From Perognathus longimembris pacificus (lineage: Eukaryota; Chordata; Mammalia; Rodentia; Heteromyidae), in the NCBI RefSeq assembly GCF_023159225.1, contig NC_063171.1, positions 4,507,501 through 4,571,500 on the forward strand: a stretch of DNA of 64,000 nt. Reading direction: 5' to 3'. This document shows, one piece after another, positions 13,572-26,600 of this stretch. Within the stretch, counting starts at the first letter, position 1. Every line of letters begins with the position of its first letter. Position numbers and translations under genes: made by a program. A model generated the notes under the pieces. That model had not been told where the DNA came from, did not search any database, and saw only the letters and a list, made by a program, of their open reading frames with translations.

Positions 13572-16500
13572 CATACATATACACATACATATATTATATA
13601 TATACTTATTCAAAGAAAACTAGAGTTAAATAAGACTAAAATAATGACTACCTCTTTTTTTTTTTTTTACCTTTTCTATAAGTGAATATGTATCCTACCT
13701 CACATTAAGCACAAAATTCTGAATGATCTCCCTGAATACTGGTAGAAGTTTTTAAATAATGACATCTATTATTATATATTGTTAATGACACCATTCTCTC
13801 TTACTAATTTACAGCATATGGTGAAAAAGCATAGATATGACGGGACCACAACACCTAGATGCAAATCTTATCTTTTTATGTATTTGAACAAAATGCATGA
13901 TATGGAAAACTGTTTTATTTTAAACTAGACATATGATCTATATGATCCCTGTGACTTAATGTGCTTCTCAAAATTTTGGTAGTTTATCCTGAACTTTGAA
14001 ATGATTAAGTAGAGTGATTCAAATAAAAGATTTAGACAAATACTTCATAAGAGCTTAGTAAACATTAGCTGCTATTTAGCATCTAGTCCTTCCACATTTC
14101 CTAAAGACAAAACATCATCTCATTTTACAAATATAGAAGGATAGATAATCCTGCTTGCTAAAATAGGGATATGTGTCACTTTATAAGGGGATTATTGCTC
14201 AGTGGATGTTCAGTATATACTATAAACTCATAATGAAAAGATAGGCTCAATGTTTTTCTAGTTCTAGAGAAGAAAAATGTAGAGTTAGTATTTCCAAATG
14301 CCTCTTTGAGAAAACATTTCTATTCAATTGTAAATCTTCCTTTCTTTCAAGCCTTAGCTGTCGCAGCTTTCCTGTCCTTTCTAGTGCTGTGTCAAGGAAT
14401 GAGTGTGGCCCTGGTATGAAACACATCTGTAATGAGAGCTAGGCTCGGCCAACATCCCAGCTCAGTGCAGCAGCTGCCCAGGCTTGTCTCAGCCAAGGGT
14501 TTCCTCTCTGAACCCCACAGGACTAACAAACTCAATGAAAAGTGCATGCTAGGCACCTGGCACACCATGGCCCTCAGTTAACACTGACTCTATTCTTTAC
14601 TGCAACATAGAATTAAATAAATCATTAAGTTCTGTGAGTAATAGTTAAGGTCAGAATGTATTTCTAAGACTGGCAACCCGGAAAGTTTCCCCATTCCCAT
14701 AAAGGCCTTCATTTCCTTCAGCATGCTTGAACTATCTGTTTTCACATGAGTAGACATTTAAAAAATGATCCAGTGTTCTAGATCATATCTAATGATGGTG
14801 TTATTATTCTGACACATCAAAGACAAAAGTGAGGACATATGCATTAATTGCCTTACAGTCAGTAGGATGTAGATTAGGTAATTCTGTTATTGGTTTCTAT
14901 ACTCTTTTTAGTGAATGAGATGAATTTTGTTTCATGTTAATGAGCACAAAGTCAAGCCAATGAAATGGATTTAGTTTTGAGGCAGGGAAAAAATGGTCTC
15001 ATGAAATATGACATTTAATGAATATGTAATTTCCTTCTCTCGCAGATATTGATGAGTGTGCAGAAAACATAAATCTCTGTGAAAATGGGCAGTGCCTCAA
15101 CGTCCCTGGGGCCTACCGCTGCGAGTGCGAGATGGGCTTCACCCCAGCCTCCGACAGCAGGTCCTGCCAAGGTGGGTCACCAGAACTCCTGCTTCGTTCC
15201 CAACTAGATGAGCTAGAAACCACAAAGAAAGGGGTGGAACAGTCTCCCCCTGGAAGCAGTGTACATAGGCTGCACATATCCAAGTCATTCATTTGTGCTT
15301 GCATACTTTCACAGAATGAATAATGAGGGAGGAAGCTTTCATCTATTAGGAAGATTCCCTGGCCAGGAGCCAAAGAGTTGGAAGTTTGGCTCATTCTGGT
15401 TTTGTTTTTAAACTATTTCATAGGTTTTCAAGCAGCATATTTGTCCAGCCTATAAAATGTGATCTGTTACCTCAATTGCCACTATTTATTGGATTTATCA
15501 AAATCATCTAGTAGCTTATTTTTAGTATTTACGTTCTTGTTTGACTCTGCAATCAATAAATATGTTTAAAAGCCTCTTTGCAGGATTTTTTAAGGACTGT
15601 GTCTCTGCTTAAGAGACATGAGTCCTCCTATATTACGAGGTCATCGCCTTCCCTAGAAACAGGACTTTGTGTCAAGTATATCTGTCCTAGAGAAGGAACT
15701 TGAATCCATTTCAAATTAGAGACTCAATTCACATTCCATATGGTTTGGGCCTTGGACTGGTACAGGAAGGGCAATGTGAGGAAAGGAAATAGACTAAAAA
15801 TAATTCATATGACATAGGACTTATAAACTTATGAGTCACAAAAAGTTAAAGAAAGTAAAACAGGAACTACGACTTACTGGGAAGTCACAGGCAATTATAT
15901 GCCCAGTTTGAGGCAAGTATCAGTACAGATGCATGCACACACCCTGGTCTGTTACTGTCAACCAAACACAACTAAAATCAGATCACAATTTGACTCAAAA
16001 TAGGACACCCAAAGTGACACTAAAGGAAGAAACTGCACCTAAAAGATCATATGGCTTTCATAAATTCTCAGCAGTGAGGATGGAATAAAAGAAAGAGGGT
16101 GAATATTAAGACCTGGAAAAATTGATGTTTAGTACTGAAGACATTCCTACTGCTATGACAAATAGAATCTAATCCATTTTATCCACAGTAACTGTAGGGT
16201 GAGATTTTAATTTTTCCCCTGGCTCTGGTTTCTTCTGAGCACTGAAACCAATTAGTAGAAAATATGAGTCAATGTGACTAGGGAATTTAGGTAATTTATC
16301 TTCCACCTCTGCTTGACAAGAACCTGGAAAAGGAGCAAGTACACTGTAGCCAAACACTACTGCCAACACTAAGTCTTCTTACCTGGACAGAATTTCTTCT
16401 CCATGAAGGTTTTCCAGTGCTTGTCCAACCTTTTCCCATGGTGGTGCTAAGCAGTTACTGTTAACATTATTCCCTTTACAATTGCTTGTTTTCTCATGTC

Positions 16501-19500
16501 CACTACCAGCAGAAGAAATCCCTACATTGAGAGGTAAGGTGAAGTTGGCATATGTAACTTATTCTCACTTATGCTTCCATTTGACTGAACACCAGCTTCT
16601 GAGGTCTCAGAAATGGTGACTTGAAAAAAATGGTGACTTGGTCTAGCTATGTCTTCTCTCTTCCACAAAGTTCAGTTTATCTGCACAGCTTCCCTTGAAA
16701 TATAGTTATTTAATTCCTTGATGGCTTGCTATTTTTTTATATACTTTCCTGAGTTGACTTGCCCATCAGCATTTTTCTACTGAGCCCCTCCTTCCAGCCA
16801 CAGAATCTCAGAATTTCTGTGGTCTACCATAGTACTGAAGTTTGCCATTTCCCAGTGTACTTCACCATTCCATGATGGTAGAATACAAAACTCAGAAGAG
16901 CCGGCACAAAGACAAACTAGGACATGACTATGTGAATAACTTTTGATACAGGCCATTTACCATAGTATCTTAAGAAAGAGCAATGTCATTATTCAAAATG
17001 TGCATAGTTGAGTGGAGCTCCTTCCATCTCCTTCCCCTCTGTCAACACATTGAGAAAATTGGTGCTTCTACAAGCACCTTTAATGAAATTTAGACCTCAA
17101 GGTGTCTTCCAAATAGAGCTTTGAAACAGAATAATGATGCATGTCAAAAGTCGTCGCCTGATCTTCAGCAAGGGGACTGGAAATTTTTGAGTGGATCAAG
17201 TAGTGTCTGTGAAGCTGAGAGTAAATAATAGAAATGTTCAGGCACCCTGTGGAGACAGGAGGAAAGGAGATCATATGAGGAAAAGACATATGACCAAACC
17301 AGAGCAGAAAAAAAGTTTTGAAAGAGCTAAAGCAAATTTCCTATAAGGACCCTGTGATCTTAACAAAACCATAAATATGATTGAACACTTCAAAGAAAAT
17401 TTTATAAAAACAATAATGGTTAACAAGTCAAGAGTGAGATGAAATGGTAAATGGGAAACATTAGAGAAAAGATAAAAGCCATTAGTATTAGTGAGTGTCT
17501 CTGTAGAGCCCAAAAAGTTAAATAGAAAAAACTACTAAACAACCAAACATTTTCCAGAAGTCTAAGAAATTAGAATGTAAGGAAAATGCCAAATCATAAA
17601 ATCAAGATAGACTTTGACATTTGTCAGCTTTAGACAAAGGGAAGAATTCATAGAAAAATCTATTAGCTTGGTGTGGCAGTGTACTTACTGCTCTAATCCC
17701 AGCATTGGGAAAACAGACGGGAAGACTGAATTCAAGGATATTCTAAGCTGCAAAGAGAGACTTTTCCTCAAAAGGAAGGAGGGAGAGAGGGAAGGAAAGG
17801 GAGAAAGGGAAGAAAGAGGAGAAAGGGAACAATGGAAAAGAGAGAAGAAAGGAAGGAAAGGGGTAGGTTAAGATTTGAGCTCAGGTGAAATATTCAATAC
17901 CAGAAAAATATTAGAATGATTCTCAAAGAATCCTGAGTTAATGTGTGGAGAATGGAATAATAACTCCATGGTTAAGTAATTACAAAGGAGCAATAAGCTT
18001 GTTTACTCAAGGAAAAATTCAGGAAGGGAACATATTTGCTTTATAGAATCTCCCCCTCCTTTTCTTTTTTCTTTGGATTAAAAATAGTAATCAGCAATGA
18101 AAAACAGCCCACTAGGAAGCACACAGTGGAGTTGAACTGAAATGGTTTGCATTAAACATTGTGGAGATAACAGTAATCAGTCAATCATTCATAGTATAAT
18201 AATACAAATAATGAAAATAAAGTATTGGAATGTTGCATAAGTACTAATTTTCTTATGCGTTATACCAAATCTATTAATGATGTGTTAAACTTCTATGTGA
18301 ACTTTGTTAACAGGAAAAATGATGATTTTTTTACATCCTTTGTTAACATTTGGAAAATATTTTAGAAATTTGAGAAAGTGAAAACATGATCTACTTCATA
18401 AAAATGGTTTCGGCTTGACTATGTACATAGAACTATCTGAAGGGATGGTCAATGATGACTGTTGTCTGGGCAAAAACATTTTTGAGTGAAATTTGGTTTA
18501 GCCATCTTATTAATTTCTCTCTTGGTTTTTTTTTTTCAGTTTTATTGTCAATGCTGTTGTCTTTGAAGTTTTGAGTGTTGGTTTTATAAAGCAAGATGTT
18601 ATTCTTTTTAAGTGCCATAGTTGGCATAGCAGTCACATTGAGTGGAAGGCTTCCTAATAAAAGCTCATTTCAATATAGAGTCCACACTGAGGGATGAATC
18701 TGCAGTACATTCATCCTGGAGAGTAACATAGTACCATTATAATCTGGCTGATTTCGTCTTGGCTTACTTTCTTTAGAACAATATATTATATTATAACCCC
18801 AAACAGTCAAATGTTACATAATAGGGTCTTTGCATGCCATTTGAATATTTTATTCATACCTTTGAATCAGTGAGAGTTGAAACCCTAGTTATTTTAACCA
18901 TCATGACCCTTCTAGACATAACATGTAGATATCTCAAGGAAAAATTTATGACTAGCCAATCCTAAAATCATATGCATGTTCTTCATTCTCAGCATAGTTA
19001 GCAATTTATATATAAAAATGTCCATCTTAATTTTCTGATTAGAGACACATAAATAAATATGTATAGGCATGCTCATTTGGGCCTTTATTTTAAAAACTCA
19101 GAGTGATAACTTTACATTCATTGACCTATATCCTTACATGACAGTTTCATAATGAATTCAATATTTTAAGATACATTTTAATGAAACTTGAAAGAACGTA
19201 TGTATGTGGACCACCTTATACCATGACATAAGGAACAGGTTTCTTTCCTGCTTATGGCTGATATGTAACATATCCTATTCCAAAATTTAAAAGAGAAGCA
19301 ATTAAGTTAAACTTTATCCAAGCACTGGTCACCTGTGCCTATAACCTAGCTATTCAGAGGCTGAGATCTGAGGATCACTGTTTAAAGACAGGAAGTCCAT
19401 GAGAAGACTCTTTTCTATAGTTAACCCTCCCGAAAGCCAGAAGTAGATGTATGCCTCAAGTGATAGAGCACTAGCCTTGATCAAAAGAGAAAGCTCAAGG

Positions 19501-20635
19501 GCAGTGCCCAGAGCTTGAGATCAAGCCCTAGGACTGCCACCCAAAAAAGGAAGTTCATTTTAATGAGATATCTTTGATACCTTAAAATCTTAAGTATTGT
19601 TACTAATTTATTAGAACTTTTTACTTTTACTATTTCTTTCCTTTGACATGGTCATGCTTATTGTTTGAATTTGTTAAGCTTTAAGCCACCACTGCCCTTC
19701 TTAAATACATTACAACCAAAAAAAAGTAAACCATTACATACATACTGTTATAGCTCAGTGGTAAAATACATACCTAATATACTTGAGGCCCTGGGTTTGA
19801 TCCCTAGCACCACAAACTTTTAGATAAATATCTAATTACCAAAACAAATGGTATTTACATTTACATTTTACATTTTAAAATACTATTGCTTTCATTTTTC
19901 TTATAAACATCTTAAGTTAGAAAAGCTCATTCATGTTATATAATTAAATGAAATTTTAAAGTGTCTTTGTAAACATGCAATTTTTTAAATCTTCAGATAT
20001 TGATGAATGTTCCTTCCAAAATATTTGTGTCTTTGGAACATGTAATAATTTACCTGGAATGTTTCACTGTATCTGTGATGATGGTTATGAACTGGACAGA
20101 ACTGGAGGGAACTGTACAGGTATGCCACTTAAGGGCTCAGTGCTATTTGGTTTGGTTGAAGTGATTATTTTGCGCTAAATTAAAATGCCTCAAATTTCTG
20201 CTTACTACATTTTTCTGAAAAAGAAAATTGCATTCTGATGCATTTTTAAAGATGGATTTGATAAATTTTACTAAAAATATTTAGTTGAAACTATTACAAA
20301 TTATAAATTATAAATATGAGTGTATATGTGCATATATTTGATGTATATGCACAGATATGTAATTTTAGTTTACCAAATAGTGACATAACTTTTTCTTCCT
20401 CAAAACTGAGATACTTGTTGAATGTCAGTGGCTCATGCCTGGAAACCTAGATACTCAGGAATCTGAGATCTGAGGATCACAGTTTGAACACAGCCCAGCA
20501 AGAAAGCCATGAAACTCTTCTTTTAAATTAACCACCAAAAAGCTGGAAGTAGGGCTGTGGCTCAAAGTAGTAGAGCATTAGCTTTGAGCACAAAAGCTCA
20601 AGGGCAGTGTCCAGATCCTGAGTTTAAGTTCCAGG

Positions 20636-20689
<54 letters not shown>

Positions 20690-23600
20690 GAGATGCTTAA
20701 TTACTCTTTGAAACGTAAAGTGTTACATGACATTGTTATATCATGGAACCTGTTTTTAGGTACATAGGAAGTTAAGATATTTCTCTTCATTTTACCAAGT
20801 CATCCCTAATCTTTACGGAGTTGATAAAACTCCCACAAATAGTTTCAAGCAGAAATATGAATCAAAATGTTAACATGGGTGTTTTCAATGCTCCTAGATG
20901 TCGATGAGTGTGCGGATCCCATCAACTGTGTCAACGGCCTCTGTGTCAACACACCTGGTCGTTATGAGTGCAACTGCCCACCAGATTTCCAGCTGAACCC
21001 CACAGGTGTGGGTTGTGTTGGTGAGTAAAGAACATGACGTGAACGAATAGTATTACACAGAGTTGAATGTTTATATTCTCCTGGTAGTGAACTGTAGTAC
21101 ATGTTTGCTGCAATTGACTTAAAAAGAAAATCCTTCCTTTAAGAAACTCTAGATTGTTTTCAGGTTTGCAAATGACAGCTGACCAGCAGTAGCCATGTTC
21201 AGAGGACTATTGGGGTACAGTATCTGCAAAGAAAGGAAATACAGAATGGAAAGCTGAGCTAGCTATGATTATGTTCTCACTGAAACTATTAAAATCTTGT
21301 TTTCCCTGTACTACTTTTCCTTCGTAAGTTCTTATCAAATTGTTTAGAAATATAAAAGCAGACCCATTGGATGGCATGGTAAATGATATATATCTTTATT
21401 GAATGGTATGTATGTGAAAAATTGATCTACCAGCAATTCCTCTCTGTGTTTTATGTACTAAAGATATTAACAATGACATGTGTAAGGTTATGATTGCAGG
21501 ATTACTTATGGTACCATGGATTTAGAAATAGTTTTCATAAACTGAGTGATTTATTTAGAAGAGTCAGTTGGACACTATAGAGATCATAGAGAAGTTGTTC
21601 ATAAAGCATGATGAGAAAAAGTTATAGAAATTAGATTCCTGAGAAAAAATACCATTATGTGATCTACAGTGAATACCTTAGAACAGAAAATATTTAGTTG
21701 GAAAGAAGATATGTAAAAATCGAATCCAAGCTGGCTGCTAGTGGCTCTTAATTATAAATCCTAGCTCAATAGGAGGAGGAGAATAGAAGGATCAAGATTC
21801 AAGCCCAGGGCTGGGGATATAGCCTAGTGGCAAGAGTGCCTGCCTCGGATACACGAGGCCCTAGGTTCGATTCCCCAGCACCACATATACAGAAAACGGC
21901 CAGAAGCGGCGCTGTGGCTCAAGTGGCAGAGTGCTAGCCTTGAGCGGGAAGAAGCCAGGGACAGTGCTCAGGCCCTGAGTCCAAGGCCCAGGACTGGCCA
22001 AAAAAAAAAAAAAAAAAAAAAAAAAGATTCAAGCCCAGCTTAGGTAGAAGAACCCAGCCAGAGAGACTGTCTCGGTAGAGGGATGTTAGAAGTCACATGC
22101 CTGTGTTCCCAGCAACTAGAGGAAACCTACAGTAGGCCAACTACAGCTCAGATGTGTGCCTTGGAAGAATGTGAGACCCTGTATCAAAATTAACAGTGAA
22201 AAACAGGGCTGCAGACACAGCTCAAGAGTGTGACTAACGAAGGCACGATGCCTCTGTGCCTCTGACCATATAAAACCATATTTATCTAAATGAACTCCAG
22301 GAAATGGAGTTTGTTATTTTTGTTGTTTTCTTTTCTTTTTATGTGGTTTGTTTGCTTATTGGTCTGTGGGAGGGTAAGGAGGACACAGAAATGGAGGAAG
22401 AAAGGGTAAGTAATTGCAGCAGTGGTCCCCACTAGACACTATGTTAAAAATGAACTGTACAACTTGTTGGTGGGGACAAGAGGAAAACACTGGGAAAGAG
22501 TGAAGGAAGGGGTGACATTGTCCAAAAAGAAATGTACTCTTTACCTGACTTACGTAACTGTAAGTTACATGTCACCTTTACATGTTACCTTTGTAACAAT
22601 AATATTTTAGTTTAAAAAAAAAATCACTAAGCCAGCCTAGCAAGCATGAGGAACTCAGTTCAAATTCCAGTTCCACCCCCTCAAAAGTAAATTAATAACA
22701 GTATATTTGGATAGTCAGGAAGATGAATAGAGAATAAAATGGAGAAAAGAGAGGAAGGAAGGATCTAATACAGAAAGGGCCCCTGAGTTAACTCACCTGT
22801 CTGCATCCAAGATTAAGCAACAAAAATAAAATGAAAAAAGAAATGAGATTAAATAATAAGGAACCACACATGATTTTATTTGCAGCTAGAAATGAAAATT
22901 AATTTGTAAACTTGTAAGGACTTCGGCTTTTATTGTGCCTGACATGAGAAGATGGGAAGATAAAGTGGATATTTTTCTGGCTATGGAAGTCAAAACAGAG
23001 TAGTTAGGTTAAGAGCAGAAGTGGGTCCAGCACCCATGGATCACACTATAATCCAAGCTTTGGAGGCTAAATCCGAGAATTGAAGTTCAAACCCAACCAG
23101 AACAAAGAAATTCAAGGACCTCTTTGCCTCCACCTAACCAACAGAAAGGCAAAAATGGAGGTGTGGCTTTAGTAGAGTCCTAGCTGTGATTAGAAAGCCG
23201 AGCGAGAGCACAAGGCCCTAAGTTCACACTGTAGAGTTAGGAAGCCACTGCCATCATCCTGGTGAAGGGGTGATGGTGTTTTGATTTCAGGTCCTAGTAG
23301 TAGCGACATGTGGGCAGTCATACTCCAGCTGTTTTCTAAAGGTAGAATTTTAAAACCTTGTTACTGGCCTTACTACATGGTGACAGTGAAGTGTTTAGTA
23401 TGGCACTGAGGTTTAAGAACTTAACAAGTTAAAAAATAAGGAAAAAAAGGAACATCTATTATCTATTTATTGAAAATGCATAAAACATGGAAGAAAGAGA
23501 GCTGGTTTATCAGAGAGGATATTAGAGAGAGCTGAATATCAAGAGCTGGACTTTTAGAAATGTTAGAGATACAAGAGGAGAAATAAAATGGGCAGTTGTC

Positions 23601-26600
23601 AGAAAGACAGTTTAGGAAAGAGATTTATAATTTTATGAATTCTCTGTATTTGAAGCATTGGAATTAAGATTGATTGTGTAACTAAATGGTAACTATAACT
23701 AGAGATAAGCAAAAGTGTAAGATTCACTTGATTTTGTTTTTACTTAGCTCTAAAATCATAAAAGACTGTTGTTCTCAAAAGCCTACAGATCTCACCATGG
23801 AAAGTGACCTTGAGAGAATGTGGTTGATGGAGAGAGGAGGGAGGCACTGGGTGATCAGTATTTCTTTGCTATGATACATGCTTTAAACAACTTACCCTAG
23901 ATTTATTTCCATTATTCATAAATGTAAGACACAAATGGATTCTACTAAAACTTTCATGCATTTATATTGATATCCAGAGCATCCCAAATGACAAAAGTCT
24001 TACCTTATTTATTCCATGAGAATATATATACCTATATATATAGAATTCTATATATATAGGTATATATATATATCTATATTCTATAAAGATTTTCCCCTCA
24101 GAAAGTCTGTCATCAGTTATCCTGTGTGGCTCAGTCTTGAAAAGGTTCAAAGGAAGAAGTTTGTTTTGTATGAAAGATTAAAATAGACTTGTATTAGTTT
24201 CCAGAAATATGAATTTCATATTTTGAGTGTTTTTATCCTTACCCTCCCTCCCAAGGAGTTCTCACCATAACAAAGATCACTTGAATCTTTTTTGTTGTTC
24301 TGCAGACAACCGTGTAGGCAACTGCTATCTGAAATTTGGTCCTCGAGGAGACGGAAGTCTGTCTTGCAACACAGAAATTGGGGTGGGGGTCAGTCGCTCC
24401 TCCTGCTGCTGCTCCCTGGGGAAGGCCTGGGGCAACCCCTGTGAGACTTGCCCCCCTGTCAACAGCAGTAAGTGTGGAGATGAAGATGGGAAGAGAAGAA
24501 GTTCTCATTTTCTGCTTGGGCTTGGGTGGAGGAGTGGACAGAGGAGGTAGGAAAGACAAAACAGACACTAGAAAGGAGTAGCATTTGAACTATGTTCAAT
24601 GATTGTGCTAACCTAGCCAAGAGTGTTTTATATAAAAGGAATCTGACTTTTTCTACTTTTGTTGTTTTCTGGGATTTTTAAAAAACTGTATCCATAATAT
24701 AATAGGAAGGGTTATCATATCCATTCTCTACCGGATCATCATGAAGGCCATTCGAGAACCACTTCTCAGAGGTTTGCTCAGATTCACAGCGTCTGAATAC
24801 CTTTACTCATAGAAAGAAATTATAGAGTACCTTTAAATTGAGACACAAATTTCTGATGTGCACTCAGACCTTTGAACTATAGTCCTCATTTTTGTTTACT
24901 AGCCAAAAATGTTACAATATAAATTATTTTTAAGCAAATAGCTAACAAGGAGCTGCTTGTTCACACCTGTAATCCTAACTACTCAGCAAGCCGAGATCTG
25001 AGGCAGATCTCAAGCAGAGAAGTCTCAGGGACTCTTATTTCCAATTAACCAGCAAAGATCTGGATGTGGAGGTGTGGCTTGAGTGACAGAGCACCAGCCT
25101 TGAGTGGAAAAGCCAAGCAAGAGTGAAAAGCCCAGTTCAAGTCCCAGTACTGGCACAAATTTAAAAAAAAAAAATAGTTTTTGTTTTAACACCAAGTATA
25201 TCATTTACAAAGTGATGATGTTTTGGTTTGTTTTTTTTCTGAGTGAAGTGTGATGTACATTACAACAGATGTATTTGAGAGAACACTGAGAAAATAGGGT
25301 GCATACGAAGATGGGTGTTGTGAGCCTAGCAGTCGCTGTGAGTTGCTCATTGTCTCAGCCACTTCAATGGGATATGGATCTCAAATCTCTTCTCTTCCAT
25401 TGTCTGGTAGCTGAATATTACACCCTGTGTCCTGGAGGTGAAGGCTTTAGACCCAACCCCATCACAATCATCTTAGAAGGTAAGCTCAGTGCCATCTGTC
25501 ACTTAGACTTAAATGACATAAAGGACATATTTTAGAGAAAAAGCAAGTATCAAAGTTGGTGTGGTACAGTCTCACCAGGACTACTTAGCACAATTGCAGC
25601 TAGGAAATGAGCCACTACTGTTTTCTGTACCAATTTAATAGAGGTAATGACCCCTTGCAGGGGTCTCATGTCCACTTACTTACCCTGCAGGGATATCTAC
25701 TGACCTTTGTCCTCCAACTTCAATCATCCCCCAGTCTGCCGGTTTCACACTTCCTAAAAACTTAGATTAAACTCTGTCCTTGTGGACATTCATTTGGATG
25801 CATAGAAATCCATAGCTGTTAATATATACTACAAAAAAATGAATGCTAGAGAAGTAAAGTAGACTGTGTTTGGGTGGCAGGTACAAAAGAGTAGAGGGAG
25901 AATGGATGGAGAATGTGAGTGAGGATGAATATGGTTTCAGTGCTTTATCTGAAAATACAAAAACAAAACAATGAAACCTGTTGAAATTGTGTGAAGAAGA
26001 GGAAAACAGTCGAAGGAGAGTGATGGAGAGGAAAGAGTTTGATTGGGATATATCATATTATATATGGGAATGTCATAATGAACCCCTCTTTGTCCAGCTA
26101 ATATATGCCAGTAAAACATCTTTTTTTAAAACAGTCCATAGACATTGGAAGATCACCCATTTAAAGCTTTGCTACTAGCTGTTGTCTTTCCCAATGACTG
26201 CCTCTCTGTATGTAGACATTGACGAGTGCCAGGAGTTACCAGGTCTCTGCCAGGGTGGAAACTGCATCAACACTTTTGGGAGCTTCCAGTGTGAGTGTCC
26301 ACAGGGCTACTACCTGAGTGAGGAAACCCGCATCTGTGAAGGTGAGGCGAATGCACATGGTTACAGAATGACAGTGACCACTGAGGGTTGGAGTGATGGC
26401 CTATTGAAATTGTTCATAGCCTTCTTACTTTCATATCCATGTTGCCAATTTGTGTGATGATTAGTTTAATTTGCAATTTCTTTGTGACAATTTGCTGTTT
26501 TTCTGAGTAAGATGGTTGATGAAATAGACTACTCAATAATTATTAGCGTGCCTATTAATGGAAATTATATTTCATTGAGAGGAAAAATAGGTAAGCTTAA

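Larger units (their letters stand above)
15172..19996 (+). other. FBN2 intron (cbEGF20-cbEGF21)
   Basis: A 4.8-kb intron, unusually poor in SINEs for its size: only a B1-like piece with a purine tract (17667-17866), a B1-ID SINE (19319-19548) and an ID-like fragment (19740-19818). From 15172 to 17660 and from 17870 to 19310 I see no repeat family or coding signal. Confidence 0.8.
21021..24305 (+). other. FBN2 intron (cbEGF22-TB4)
   Basis: A 3.3-kb intron. It contains a young ID dimer nested in an older SINE-like region (21725-22255), an L1-like 3' end (22365-22612), an ID-like fragment (22627-22690), a B1-ID SINE (23025-23238) and a perfect AT-rich palindrome (24022-24069). Confidence 0.8.

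Noticed and set aside
24022..24069. Rho-independent terminator or bacterial operator
   Set aside because: The context is an intron of a mammalian gene; there is no bacterial sequence in the window.
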